NCBI RefSeq assembly: GCF_029338275.1
Contig: NZ_CP119789.1
Coordinates: 3,126,157 to 3,190,156, forward strand
DNA: 64,000 nucleotides
Direction of reading: 5' to 3'
Source of the DNA: Haloarcula ordinaria
Lineage (GTDB): Archaea > Halobacteriota > Halobacteria > Halobacteriales > Haloarculaceae
The position numbers were made by a program, and so were the translations under genes. This document shows positions 18,444 to 27,964 of this stretch, one piece after another. The notes under the pieces were generated by a model that was not told where the DNA came from, did not search any database, and worked only from the letters and a program-made list of their open reading frames with translations. Positions within the stretch are counted from its first letter, which is position 1. Each line of letters opens with the position of its first letter.

Positions 18444-19654
18444 GCGAAGATGACTCTGGAGGGAAGGTGCTCGACCAACGCTGGGGCGTCCTGGTCGACA
18501 ACGATTACCTTGTCGTAGTCACCGACGCAGTTCCACTCGGCTTCCTTGTTGTCGATGTTCAGACGAGCGTAGCAGCCCTTATAGCGGGCCCACATCGACA
18601 GGAGGCCACGTGAGTAGAGGACGGGCTCGTTGTTCTCGTCGAAGACGACGTCGTAGCCCTCGATCTCGATATCACCGGAATCGAGGACCTCGCTCTTGTC
18701 GTCAAGCGGCGACGTGGCGGTCTCCGGGTCTATCCGGATGAATCCCCACGTTTCGACTGCATCCTCGTCGTCCTCGAGCTGCATCACCGCCACGACGTAG
18801 GCGATGAACAGCGAGAACACGACCGGGAAGTGTGCCGTCAGCGAGGCCAGCGCGTAGTAGCCCAGCAGGTACGCCCCGATCGCGACGACGAAGCCCATCG
18901 CAATCCACGTCCCAGCGCCGCGTCCGGTCCCAGCGAGCGCTTCGCGCCGGAACTTGGGGACCTTCTTGTAACTGATGAACGACAAGAGGAGCGTCGGGAG
19001 GACGACCCACAGCAGAATGTACTCGTTCAAGTCGCCGCGACTGCTGATGTCCGGTGCGGCCTTCGCCGTCGGGATGGACTTGTGCTTGAACGTCCAGCGG
19101 AGGGTGTTCCCATCCGGGAGCGAGAGGAGCATCGTCACCCGTTCAGCGTCGTCGTAGTGGCCGCGCAGCAGGACTTCGCTGTGGCGGCGCATCCCCGACT
19201 GGAAGGTGACGTTCTGCGTGCCGACCGCGGTGACGTTCGCGTAGCGCTTGGTAACGACCGTCCCGTTGTCGGTCTGGACCTGGCGAGAGTCCGGGTGCCA
19301 GTAGACCTTCGTCAGCGAGAAGGTTCGGTTCTGGCTGTCGAACGGGAAACTCGCGTACAGGCGCACCTTGTTGCGCTGGACGGTGGTCGTCGGTTTGATG
19401 TACTTTTTGGAGTTCTGGTCGCCGTATGTGCCCGTTCCCCGTGGCGGGTAGCGCACGAGCCAGAACGCCTCCATCTCGCCCGCGACCCGGAGTGACGGGT
19501 ACCGAGTGTCGGTCACCTCGCCCTGTTTCTGCAGGTCCGAGAGCGTCCACTCACTTGACGCATCAGACTGTTGCCCGGATGCGAGGGGCACCGCGAGGAC
19601 GCTGGCCAACAAGAGCGCCGTAATAAGCCACGCCATGGCGGTTCGCGACGCCAT
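18344..19654 (-). CDS. Secreted/membrane protein with ectodomain, TM bundle and cytoplasmic domain
   Basis: 436 aa. There is a signal peptide (AWLITALLLASVLAVPLASG) and an ectodomain of about 180 residues with several N-x-S/T sites (NRT, NGT, NVT). Three or so membrane helices follow (YILLWVVLPTLLLSFISY, WIAMGFVVAIGAYLLGYYAL, FPVVFSLFIAYVVAVMQL). An acidic cytoplasmic domain ends the protein. The ATG at 19654 overlaps the stop of the giant surface gene. It is likely a partner that anchors that protein. Family not recognised. Confidence 0.7.
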   Translation of the reverse strand: MASRTAMAWLITALLLASVLAVPLASGQQSDASSEWTLSDLQKQGEVTDTRYPSLRVAGEMEAFWLVRYPPRGTGTYGDQNSKKYIKPTTTVQRNKVRLYASFPFDSQNRTFSLTKVYWHPDSRQVQTDNGTVVTKRYANVTAVGTQNVTFQSGMRRHSEVLLRGHYDDAERVTMLLSLPDGNTLRWTFKHKSIPTAKAAPDISSRGDLNEYILLWVVLPTLLLSFISYKKVPKFRREALAGTGRGAGTWIAMGFVVAIGAYLLGYYALASLTAHFPVVFSLFIAYVVAVMQLEDDEDAVETWGFIRIDPETATSPLDDKSEVLDSGDIEIEGYDVVFDENNEPVLYSRGLLSMWARYKGCYARLNIDNKEAEWNCVGDYDKVIVVDQDAPALVEHLPSRVIFAWPWRTYQPPRNDDGELLEDDLDPGSSASYRSR

Positions 19655-22600
19655 CAGTTGTTCCCCCCGCGGAGCCGAGAGGCTCCGTTCTGCACCCGGT
19701 CAGCGCCCGAGGAGACGATTTGAATCGGTCGCGGGCCCTGGCCCTTGATGTACGTCTTGTAGAGGTAGTACGCCAGCAGGAAGATGCCGATGAGGCCAGC
19801 CAGCGGCGCAATCTGCTGGAGCCCCATCCCCAGCGAGCGGGTAATCGCGTGGCCGCTTGCCCAGTCCGCGATGTAGAACACGACCAGCGCCGCCGCGGCG
19901 ATCGGCAGCGTCCCCGTCGGCACGCTCGAGGGCAGCGAGAGGAACTCGAAGCGGCGCACCAGAACTGCCAACGCAATCAACAACAGGACACCCACGATGA
20001 GCGGCACGGGAATGCCCTCCTCGGGGGCCGACACCGGCCCCATCGGGACTCGACTCATGAGCGAGTTCGATCCACCGCTCGTCGAGGCTGTCTGGTTCTC
20101 CTCTTGGAACTGCAGCGTCTCGTCGCTGTCGTCGTCCGAGAGCGTGAGTGGGCTGTTCGCCGTCCCCGAGTCTCGGACGACGTCGTTGCTCGTGCTGTAG
20201 AGCACGTACTTCTGGTCGTCCTTCGCGTCGACGAAGGTGAACGCCACCTCATCACCGATCGAGTCGCCGGGAGCGACCTCGACCGTCGGTTCGCTCATAT
20301 CCGGCCCATCAGAGACGGAGAGACGAACCTCACCAGTCACCGGCTCCGCGGTCACTGGCACGGTCGACAGTTGGAATTCTGACCCAGCCTCGTTCGTCGC
20401 AAGATGCAGTTGTTGCGAGCCGTTTGCGTGGACGACAGCGTACTCGTTCTCCTCGCCAGGCCAGGGTTCATCGTAGGCGTAGTGCACCCGCTCGGCGCCC
20501 TCAGGCATCCGCAGATACGAATCCTGCGCCCAGTCGGTGAGTTTCACTCTCGAGTCCAGCGTGCCGCTGCGGACACTGGGCTGGACGACCTTGATCGAGC
20601 CGTTGTTCACCCGCGCCAGCGAGCCGTTCGAGCGGACGGAGACTTTCGAACCCGACGAGACAGAACCCAATTCGACCGTCAGCGTCGTGTTCTCGAGTGT
20701 GTAGTCCGCTGGATCGACGTCCTGCCACGCGCCGCCATCGGTCCGTTGCTCGAGGTCTCGCACCTCGTAGACGCTCCGCTCGAAGGGGATCGTCACCGTC
20801 GCCGCGTCGGTGTTTTCAGCGTACGTGCGATTGACCACGTATCTCGAGGTGAGCTGTTCCGCGGTGTAGGTGACCGTCTGCTTGTCTTGGATTTCGTGGC
20901 TGTAGGAGAGATTCACCTGCGTCGCCGGGGCGTCTGCGGATTGCTCGCTGAGCGTCAGCGTGACGTTGTTCGTCCCCTCACGGACCCATGCCGAGTCGGT
21001 GGCAAGCGAGGTCGTGTTCCCATCGCCGAGCCGGCCGAAGTAGTCCGTGCTGTTGTCGTTGACATAGACGGTGACGTCCTCGGTCTCAGTCCGTTCCGTG
21101 TAGGTGACTTCCGCGGTCGTAACCGAGCCGCTGGCCACGGCCAGCTCGACGTCGGTCGTCGATCGGGACACGCTTGGGAGTGCAGCGGTTGCGGTCTGCC
21201 CTGGTGATAAGATACCGGAATACCCGGCTTCAGTGACGCCATCCCCGTCGACATCGACGGCCGGGTCTTCCGTGTGATACGTGCCGTCCGCAGAGACGGT
21301 GTAATCGACAATCCCGCCCGCCGCATCTGTCTCGAGCGTTGTACTGCCGACTGGCAGTCCAGTGGCAGTAACGGTCGCGGTCTCCCCACTCCGAAGAATA
21401 CCCGTATGCCTCGCTTCGATGGTCCCGTCGCCGTCGAGATCGACTCCAGGATCCTCGGTCGCCGTTCGCTCGGTGAAGCCGATTTCGACGTCGGTAGTAT
21501 GGGCAGTCGTCGACACGTCGGCCGTGTACGAACCGGTCGAGAGATTTGACGCGCTGGCCACGTGCGACTCACCCGACAACAGAATTCCAGAGTGACTGAC
21601 GTCTGTCGACCCGTCGCCATCGAGGTCTATCGATGGGTCCTCGGTCCCAGTGCGCTCGGTATAATCTATTGTCCAGTCCGGCGCTGGTCCGGCTGTCGTC
21701 GACGTTGAAACTGAATTAGAGCCAGTCGAGAGACCGTCGGCCGATTTAGGGGTCGTGGTCTGACCAGCCCCGAAAACCCCCGACCAACTAGCTTCGTCAG
21801 TCCCGTCGCCGTCCACGTCTATCGACGGGTCTTCGGTCCCCGTTCGCTCAGTATAATCGAGCGTTGCGTCGAGCGAGGCTCCGGTGTGGTCACTGCTAAT
21901 TGAGCTGTCTGAATCCGATAAGTCGATTTCTCGGGTGACGGTGTCGCCGTAATTTATTGTCCCGATGTTTTCCGTCCCGCTGGTATGGGACACATCTACG
22001 CTGTTAGCCGTTGCTTGAATCCGCATATCAATATCCGGCTTACTCTCACCGACTCCTAACCCGACATTCTCCGCTTTTATCCAATTCCCGCCGTAGTTGT
22101 TATTAACACCGAGATATATCCACTCCTCGGTTCCATCACCGTCATTAGTAGTCGTGAAGTCCAGAACGTAATTATTGCCCGCAGACACGCTGTAAGAATT
22201 GTCTAATGTGATGGTTTTTCGACCCGTGCCGGTGGGCCAAGGGCCATCATAAACCAGTGTACCATCGCCATAATTTTGGTCTATACCGTCCTGCTCAATC
22301 CTAATTTCGACGTTTCTACCATCCAGCCCGCCGCCTTCCACATCGGACACGTATGGTTTTATTTCCACCAATTCGCCACTACGGTCGGGTACCACTCTTG
22401 CCTCACCGTATCGTGGCTCCGAGCCATCTTCGCCGACGAAAACGTAATTTCCGCTTCTCGAAGTGTGGTCAGTCACCCCGCCATCATTGTTTGTGAGGGT
22501 GAGCGTAGGGTTGTTATTCGATGGGCCAGTCGGTTCTAAGTTGCCGTCTATCCCGGTTGCGAACGAACCGCCAGGACCGAGCGTTGCCGTAGTTGTTTCA

Positions 22601-23700
22601 GAGGTGGTCGATTCCCGGCCCGTGATTGAAACCGATTCACCTGTCGGGTCGATATTCCCACCGACAGATACCGAACCAGAACCCGTCCCTGTCGACGAAT
22701 CCGCTGTCGTCGCCGGCGTCGTCCCCGTGAAATTGACCGACACGGAACTCGCCGGGACGTTCCCGTCGACAGTGTATGAAACAGTCCCGCCACTGCTGAC
22801 AGCCGACGACGAGACGGTCTGTGGTGTCGTCTGCTCCCGACCAGTGAAGGTCACTGACTCGTTCTGGGGGTCGACGTTGCCCGGGACCGTTACCGACTGC
22901 GTGTGGCCGGTGCCAACGCCGGTCGCCGTCGCCGACCACGACGTCGTCGTTTCTTCACCCGTCCACGTGATTTGCGGGTCACCGGACGCGGGGCCGGTAG
23001 GCGCAAGATTCCCAGCGATCGACAGCGGGAGCGTCTCACCATCAGCCAATCCGGCAGCGCTCTCCGTGTCGATTTCCGTGTTCTCGACGCCAGTTGCCTG
23101 AATCGTGTAGTTCGCGACGGCATCCGTATCACCGACCTCGTAGGCCGACTGGAAGCCATCGGTCGCGGGGGTGGCATCGATGGTCACCTCGGCGGTGAAG
23201 GTGATGCTGTTCTGGGAGAATTCGGGAACCTCAAACACGAGGTAGCCGTTCTCGTAGGCCACGTCACGGGTCCAAACGGAGCCGCTGGAGTGGGTCCCAC
23301 GCACCTCCTCTGGCGTATAACCGAGAGCATCATTCACTTCACTGGCGGGAATCGCAACCTCGCGGCCGGCGTGGTGCTCGTCGTCACCGAAAACGAGTGC
23401 AAGATCGCCTGCTCCGATGATGTTCCCGTTCGAGCCCACGATGGCCTCAGCGCGGTCCGGCGTCGTCACAGTCACGCGCATCGTCGACGCGTTGCTCGAG
23501 GCGTAGACCTCACCGCGCAACGCTTCGGCGGGAATCGCTGGTGTCTCGCCCTCGGGCACGTCGACGGCGACGTTTTCGTTCGGGATGGAAGCCATCCCAG
23601 CGGGGCCGCTGTTCGTCTGAGCGCTCGCCACGCCACCGGGAACCCCGGCCAGCACGACGAGCACCACCATCAGTGTCGAAAGTAGGTTGTTGAGGTTCAT
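19654..23700 (-). CDS. Giant repeat-containing surface protein (1348 aa)
   Basis: Signal peptide, with cleavage near VASA-QTNS. Residues about 180-420 hold four or five repeats around GNLxPTGPS / TxTGxExTTS. Residues about 440-560 form a carbohydrate-binding-like beta domain (VEIKPYVSDVEGGG). Then come about five copies of a 70-80-residue unit starting YTERTGTEDPSIDxDGDG, with a DxDGDG calcium-loop pattern and SGIL-x-GxT at the middle. A beta-rich stalk follows, and the C-terminus has three or four membrane helices (VPLIVGVLLLIALAVLV, GTLPIAAAALVVFYIADW, IAPLAGLIGIFLLAYYL). Many N-glycosylation sites. It is probably the major spike, fibre or adhesin of the cluster. The length and two repeat arrays argue for receptor binding. 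No known family can be named. Confidence 0.75.
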   Translation of the reverse strand: MNLNNLLSTLMVVLVVLAGVPGGVASAQTNSGPAGMASIPNENVAVDVPEGETPAIPAEALRGEVYASSNASTMRVTVTTPDRAEAIVGSNGNIIGAGDLALVFGDDEHHAGREVAIPASEVNDALGYTPEEVRGTHSSGSVWTRDVAYENGYLVFEVPEFSQNSITFTAEVTIDATPATDGFQSAYEVGDTDAVANYTIQATGVENTEIDTESAAGLADGETLPLSIAGNLAPTGPASGDPQITWTGEETTTSWSATATGVGTGHTQSVTVPGNVDPQNESVTFTGREQTTPQTVSSSAVSSGGTVSYTVDGNVPASSVSVNFTGTTPATTADSSTGTGSGSVSVGGNIDPTGESVSITGRESTTSETTTATLGPGGSFATGIDGNLEPTGPSNNNPTLTLTNNDGGVTDHTSRSGNYVFVGEDGSEPRYGEARVVPDRSGELVEIKPYVSDVEGGGLDGRNVEIRIEQDGIDQNYGDGTLVYDGPWPTGTGRKTITLDNSYSVSAGNNYVLDFTTTNDGDGTEEWIYLGVNNNYGGNWIKAENVGLGVGESKPDIDMRIQATANSVDVSHTSGTENIGTINYGDTVTREIDLSDSDSSISSDHTGASLDATLDYTERTGTEDPSIDVDGDGTDEASWSGVFGAGQTTTPKSADGLSTGSNSVSTSTTAGPAPDWTIDYTERTGTEDPSIDLDGDGSTDVSHSGILLSGESHVASASNLSTGSYTADVSTTAHTTDVEIGFTERTATEDPGVDLDGDGTIEARHTGILRSGETATVTATGLPVGSTTLETDAAGGIVDYTVSADGTYHTEDPAVDVDGDGVTEAGYSGILSPGQTATAALPSVSRSTTDVELAVASGSVTTAEVTYTERTETEDVTVYVNDNSTDYFGRLGDGNTTSLATDSAWVREGTNNVTLTLSEQSADAPATQVNLSYSHEIQDKQTVTYTAEQLTSRYVVNRTYAENTDAATVTIPFERSVYEVRDLEQRTDGGAWQDVDPADYTLENTTLTVELGSVSSGSKVSVRSNGSLARVNNGSIKVVQPSVRSGTLDSRVKLTDWAQDSYLRMPEGAERVHYAYDEPWPGEENEYAVVHANGSQQLHLATNEAGSEFQLSTVPVTAEPVTGEVRLSVSDGPDMSEPTVEVAPGDSIGDEVAFTFVDAKDDQKYVLYSTSNDVVRDSGTANSPLTLSDDDSDETLQFQEENQTASTSGGSNSLMSRVPMGPVSAPEEGIPVPLIVGVLLLIALAVLVRRFEFLSLPSSVPTGTLPIAAAALVVFYIADWASGHAITRSLGMGLQQIAPLAGLIGIFLLAYYLYKTYIKGQGPRPIQIVSSGADRVQNGASRLRGGNN

Positions 23701-23733
23701 AGTACGGAAAATGGAAGTGCCCGAGCGGTTCGG

Positions 23734-24192
23734 TTAGGCCCCCTTGAAGCGCGAGATCGAGGATTCGCTCGTGCCGTAGCGAGCGACGATCGTCACCAGG
23801 ACGACCGCGATGACGATGACGCCCAGTTGCCACGGCTGCAGTGGGACGTAGCCCTTGATCTGGAAGTACGCCAGCAGCCCGAGCAGGATTTCACCAGTCA
23901 GTGCCGGCGCGGCTTTGAATAGCGGTGCCAGTTCCGCACCGGTCATCGCGAGCTGCTGGCCGATGGTCACCATAATCGAGGTGACGACGACTGCCAGCGA
24001 GCCGAAGCCGCCAACGACGCCGCCCGTCGTCACTCGAGCCCGCTCACCGACGCGTTCGACCAGATCCACGCGGTCGTTAGCCTCTTCGCGCTCTTCGAAC
24101 ACCCAGAGCGCGAGGGCGCCGATGCCGGCCAGGCCCAGCAGCGTCGCGATGAGCGACACTGAAAGGAACCCGGTCAGCATCTCGATCGGCAT
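23734..24192 (-). CDS. Small four-TM membrane protein
   Basis: 152 aa, start MPIEMLTGFLSVS after GGAGGTGAG. Hydrophobic segments at about 7-30, 62-82, 98-112 and 120-142 are separated by a charged loop (EEREEANDRVDLVERVGERA). It ends with a short basic tail. The layout resembles small matrix or membrane proteins of enveloped haloarchaeal elements, but no similarity can be asserted. Confidence 0.65.
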   Translation of the reverse strand: MPIEMLTGFLSVSLIATLLGLAGIGALALWVFEEREEANDRVDLVERVGERARVTTGGVVGGFGSLAVVVTSIMVTIGQQLAMTGAELAPLFKAAPALTGEILLGLLAYFQIKGYVPLQPWQLGVIVIAVVLVTIVARYGTSESSISRFKGA

Positions 24193-24261
24193 GGCTCACC
24201 TCCTGGTGACTGCGTCCGATTCTCCGCCAGTTCGTCTGTGTTGGATTTCATGTGTTTCGTG

Positions 24262-24573
24262 TTATGTCGACTTCTGATACTGTTTGTAGAGACTGTGCAG
24301 CACTTTCACGGCGACCAGCTTCACGACGAACAGACCGCCGATCACCAGCGCCGTGTTCTGCGCGAGTTGCGTCGGGATGAACGGGACCTGTGGCGCGATC
24401 GAGAACGCCGTCACCGACAGTGCGGTGAACAGCGTCCCGACCTGTGTCCAGACCGTCGCGAGGATGGCGACGAGCAACGGGAGTTTCAGCAGCGCGCCGA
24501 CGAGTGCCGAGACACCGGTCGCCTTCGCGATGGGGTGCCCGGCGACGCCCTCGAGGGAATCTCGAACCCCCAT
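24262..24573 (-). CDS. Small membrane protein
   Basis: 103 aa with two or three hydrophobic helices (ALLKLPLLVAILATVW, FTALSVTAFSIAPQV, ALVIGGLFVVKLVAVKVLH) and a basic C-terminus (LYKQYQKST). Its ATG shares bases with the stop of the gene before (TGATGG), so they are coupled. Function unknown. Confidence 0.6.
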   Translation of the reverse strand: MGVRDSLEGVAGHPIAKATGVSALVGALLKLPLLVAILATVWTQVGTLFTALSVTAFSIAPQVPFIPTQLAQNTALVIGGLFVVKLVAVKVLHSLYKQYQKST

Positions 24574-25061
24574 CAGTCATCACCTCGCGCGAACTCGATG
24601 AGTCGATAGAGCCACTCTTGGAGCCACGTGACGATGGCGTCGGCCAGCGACCCGATGACCGGTACGGCGCCGAGTGCGTCCGAGAGCGCCGGACCGAACG
24701 CGACCAGTAGCAGGACGACGACGGCGAACGTCAGCGCCCACAGCAGCACGAGGACGATCGCCGACGCTGGGCCGAACACCGTCGCGAGGTCGACCAGCAG
24801 GCCGTTCCAGAACTGAACTCCAACCTCGGTGCTGTTCACGGCGAGGTCGAGCGTGTCCAGGAGCGAGTCGCCTGCACTCCCGATGCCGCCCTCGATGATG
24901 CCGAAGCCGCCGTCGATCACGCCGACGACGACGCCGACGAAGCCAGCCACCGCGCCGATGACGTACTCAGTGATTCGGCGTTTGACCCACGCCTCCGGAC
25001 TGGGGCCCGGGATGAGCGAGCCACTTGAGCCGGGGATAAGCGAGCCACTGTTCCCGCTCAT
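24573..25061 (-). CDS. Small membrane protein with Gly-rich hydrophobic domain
   Basis: 162 aa. The N-terminus has a direct repeat (SGSLIPGSSGSLIPG). A Gly/Val-rich membrane segment follows (VIGAVAGFVGVVVGVIDG, then FGIIEGGIG), and a second strong TM (IVLVLLWALTFAVVVLLLV). The C-terminal part is amphipathic (ALGAVPVIGSLADAIVTWLQ). The start overlaps the previous stop by 4 bp (ATGA). Confidence 0.6.
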   Translation of the reverse strand: MSGNSGSLIPGSSGSLIPGPSPEAWVKRRITEYVIGAVAGFVGVVVGVIDGGFGIIEGGIGSAGDSLLDTLDLAVNSTEVGVQFWNGLLVDLATVFGPASAIVLVLLWALTFAVVVLLLVAFGPALSDALGAVPVIGSLADAIVTWLQEWLYRLIEFARGDD

Positions 25062-25447
25062 AGCCGCTTGCGCACCTCCGCGACGATGTACGCCATCACG
25101 ACGACGATGCCGAGCGCGATGGGGAACGCGAACAGGCCTTTGTCAGCGACGAAGGCAGCCGTCTGTGCGAAGGCCGCATCCGTCGCGTTCCCTGGCGAGG
25201 TAACGAGCCCGCTGACGATGGTCTCCAGGAACTCCGCGTACTTCTGGAGCGGCTGAATCGCGAAGAGGCTCATCACCATGTCGATGAGATGGGCAACGTT
25301 CGACGCGATGATCGTCGTGAACAGCCCCAGCGTCGCCATCACGAGCGACTTCCAGTCGACGCTCGTCCCGCTGTCAGATTTCAATGGCGTCGTGTCGCCA
25401 GTCGAGCCGTCGAATAACTGGGCGATGCGGCCGCTGTCACTACTCAC
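25058..25447 (-). CDS. Small two-TM membrane protein
   Basis: 129 aa from a GTG at 25447. A polar N-terminus is followed by LVMATLGLFTTIIASNVAHL and, near the end, FAFPIALGIVVVMAYIVAEV with a basic tail RKRL. Tight spacing on both sides. Function unknown. Confidence 0.6.
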   Translation of the reverse strand: MSSDSGRIAQLFDGSTGDTTPLKSDSGTSVDWKSLVMATLGLFTTIIASNVAHLIDMVMSLFAIQPLQKYAEFLETIVSGLVTSPGNATDAAFAQTAAFVADKGLFAFPIALGIVVVMAYIVAEVRKRL

Positions 25448-25490
25448 GCGACCTCACCCCCAGGACTCGATGTCGACGGCCCTTCGGGCA

Positions 25491-25943
25491 TCAGCCGTCG
25501 CCCTCCTCTTCACCCACGAAGGGGAGCCATTCCGGCGCGTCGATGCCGCCAGCGCCGGGGAAGATGTTGCTCGTCGACTCTTCCTGGCGGGCTCTCGAGA
25601 TGATGAGCGCGCCAATGACGACCGAGCCGATGGCGACGGCGAACGAGAACGGGCCGAATTGGGCCCAGATCCCGCTCGCGAGTGACGTCGATGACTCTGT
25701 CGCCCCCGATTGGATGATGTTCGCGCCACCGCCCAGGAACGCATCGATGAGGTCACCGATGCCCTCGCCGAGCGCGAGCCCAGTGTTGATCGGGATGTCG
25801 AAGAACGCCCCGATCGCGTCGGCCAGCGACGCGAAAAACGCGATGACTGGAAGCAGCAGCGTCTTGGGCAGGATGTTCGTCCAGTCACCGTTCGAGACGT
25901 TGGCGATGCTCTGGAGGCGCCCGGTCCAGTCGCCTTCCGCCAT
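25491..25943 (-). CDS. Small two-TM membrane protein
   Basis: 150 aa, ATG after a strong GGAGGTGAG. Membrane-like segments are LPKTLLLPVIAFFASLADAI with GAFFDIPINTG after it, and FSFAVAIGSVVIGALIISRA. The end is acidic (LPFVGEEEGDG). It lies between the 504-aa surface protein and the other small membrane genes. Function unknown. Confidence 0.6.
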   Translation of the reverse strand: MAEGDWTGRLQSIANVSNGDWTNILPKTLLLPVIAFFASLADAIGAFFDIPINTGLALGEGIGDLIDAFLGGGANIIQSGATESSTSLASGIWAQFGPFSFAVAIGSVVIGALIISRARQEESTSNIFPGAGGIDAPEWLPFVGEEEGDG

Positions 25944-25986
25944 CAGTGCTCACCTCCTCGAGGCGGTGTCGCGTCCGTCATCGGAC

Positions 25987-27501
25987 TCACGCCCCTCGCG
26001 CGGGTCCGATGAACGGGATGAGGCCTTTGACGTACGCCCACAGACCACCGAGCGTGGTCAGCGCGCCACCGATGAGCGGGAGGTTTCCGAGGCCGTCGCC
26101 ACCACCGCCGGGGCCCATCATGGCGCCACCAGTGGCGAAGGCGTTCTTGACCATGTTGAACTCCGACTCGACGAGCTGGAGTTTCACGACGACGTAGTTC
26201 GTCTGGCCGGGCTGGATGGTGTCGTCGACCGTAACGGTCGTCCCCTCGCTACTGTAGGAGGAGGTGATATCCGTCCAGGAGGAGATGTTCTCCGGGTTGG
26301 TGTCACCGACACCCTCAGCGTGGCTCACCTCGATATACCGATCTGAGAGGAACGACTGGTTGTGGGTCGTTTTCACGCCACTGTAGGACAGTTCGTAGGC
26401 CGACGGCAGACCGGTCGGCGCGTAGATGGTCGCCGTACCGTAGTAGCCCGGTCGGTTGTCGGTCTGGTTGAACGACGTCTCGATCTCCGAGGAATCGCGG
26501 TCGTCGCGATCGCTGACGAAGTCGATACTGAGGTCGTGGATGACAGCCGAGTCGAAGGCCGGACCGGTCGTGTTGAGCTGGTGGATCGAGATGTCGCCCG
26601 CCGAGGAGACCTCGGTGATCTGGCGCTCTTCGAGTTTTTCGTCGCCATCCGTGTCGACCATCTCGGTGCCCAGATCCCACGCGGACATCTTCTCGACGTT
26701 GAGGGCCGAGACGGAGACGTCAGCGTCGGCTTCGGCGATGACGATCTCGGTCTTCGCGATGTTGTCGAAGGTACCGTCGCCGTTGGCGACCAGACTCATG
26801 TTACCGAGCTGGCGCTGGAAGACGTAGCCCTCGCCCTGGGCGCTCGCGATGAGGTCTTCACCCGAGGTACGCGAGGCGTTGATCTCGGCGACGTAGTAGT
26901 CGCCGTTCTCGTCGACGACGCGCACGTCGACGGTCGCCGCGGAGTCGAGTTGGTTGACGTCCATGGCGACCTGCAGGTAGCGCTTGTTCTCGTCGCTCGT
27001 CACCGAGAAGTTCGAGAACGTCGCGGTCGCGGTGTCACCGGCGCCCATCGAGCCGCCGGTCGCGATGTTGACCGCGTCAACTCCGGGAGCGGTCTCGACG
27101 TCACTCGCGGTGAGTGCCGTGTTGGTCGTGTCCGACACGGAGGTCGACCATTCCGAGGCCTCGAGGGCGCTGACGGAGTTGTTCTCCTCTCCGCTCTTGC
27201 GGGGGAACTCCCCGAAGTTGGAGAGTTCGACGTCCGTCACCGTGTAGGAGTACGGATTGTCCGCGGACTGGTTGACGTGCGAGGGGTGTTCGACGAGTTT
27301 GCCGTTGTCGTTTTCGTACTGAATCGGGTCCCAACTGACGTTGTAGGCGTCGATGGTCACCGTGCCATGCGTCTGTGTGTTGACGACCGGTTCGCTGGAC
27401 TGGGCCGAGACACCGCCGACTGCTCCGACCAAGACGGAGCAGATAAGCAGTGTGGCCAGCGTCAGCGAGCCGATCGTACTGCGTGAGGTACTGAAGTTCA
27501 T
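25987..27501 (-). CDS. Secreted N-glycosylated surface protein (504 aa)
   Basis: The signal peptide ends near VGGVSA-QSS. The mature part is beta-rich with about ten N-x-S/T sites (NVS, NQS, NNS, NFS, NAS, NMS, NTT, NQT, NIS). There is an acidic loop DTDGDEKLEE, and a hydrophobic C-terminus (GLGNLPLIGGALTTLGGLWA, then YVKGLIPFIG) after a Gly-rich linker. The size, secretion signal and C-terminal hydrophobic anchor are those expected of a spike protein. It is followed by several small membrane proteins, the arrangement found in enveloped haloarchaeal elements. Family not recognised. Confidence 0.7.
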   Translation of the reverse strand: MNFSTSRSTIGSLTLATLLICSVLVGAVGGVSAQSSEPVVNTQTHGTVTIDAYNVSWDPIQYENDNGKLVEHPSHVNQSADNPYSYTVTDVELSNFGEFPRKSGEENNSVSALEASEWSTSVSDTTNTALTASDVETAPGVDAVNIATGGSMGAGDTATATFSNFSVTSDENKRYLQVAMDVNQLDSAATVDVRVVDENGDYYVAEINASRTSGEDLIASAQGEGYVFQRQLGNMSLVANGDGTFDNIAKTEIVIAEADADVSVSALNVEKMSAWDLGTEMVDTDGDEKLEERQITEVSSAGDISIHQLNTTGPAFDSAVIHDLSIDFVSDRDDRDSSEIETSFNQTDNRPGYYGTATIYAPTGLPSAYELSYSGVKTTHNQSFLSDRYIEVSHAEGVGDTNPENISSWTDITSSYSSEGTTVTVDDTIQPGQTNYVVVKLQLVESEFNMVKNAFATGGAMMGPGGGGDGLGNLPLIGGALTTLGGLWAYVKGLIPFIGPARGA

Positions 27502-27558
27502 GCTTGAAGGGCGCTGTTCCGGGCGCGAACCGTGGTTGCGCGGGCGGTACTGGGCGTC

Positions 27559-27964
27559 TTATTCCCCGCCATCGCTGCCTCCGTTGTAGCTGAACAGCAG
27601 GTAGGTCAGCAGCATCGCGCCGACGAAGGCGATGAACGCGACGCCAACCTCGGACTCAGCCCAGAGGTAGCCGGCGGCCGCGTACAGTAGGCCCATGAAG
27701 GCGATGACGGCGTTCCAGCTCGCCAGTGAGACCGAGGCCACGATGGCTGACGCGGACGTGCTCGCGGACGTACCCGCCGTCGGTCTCGACCTCTGGTTCG
27801 TCCCCGTCGTCGACCGAGTGGTCGTAGTTGACGCAGACGTTCTCCGAGACGCCGACCATCGGCGGGTCGTTGTCGAGATCGACGGCGACCTCACCGTCGA
27901 GCGAGTCCGCTTCGATGACCGTCACCGAATCGTGTTCTCGGACAGCGACTTCGCCGTCGGTCAC
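27559..27964 (-). CDS. Membrane protein with acidic ectodomain, frame change in the middle
   Basis: The GTG at 27964 overlaps the previous stop (GTGA) and opens an acidic soluble part (DGEVAVREHDSVTVIEADSL, then VCVNYDHSVDDGDEPEVETD). About 75 codons on, the good coding frame moves to another one that encodes two helices (SWNAVIAFMGLLYAAAGYLW and VAFIAFVGAMLLTYLLFSY) and ends at 27559. Either one base is wrong near 27750, giving one protein of about 135 aa, or there are two overlapping genes, the second starting at GTG about 27738. Given the error pattern elsewhere I favour one protein. Confidence 0.5.

Noticed and set aside
21400..22600. Large plus-strand frames opposite the 1348-aa gene
   Set aside because: Mirror frames of a GC-rich repeat gene; they lack starts, coupling and sensible composition.
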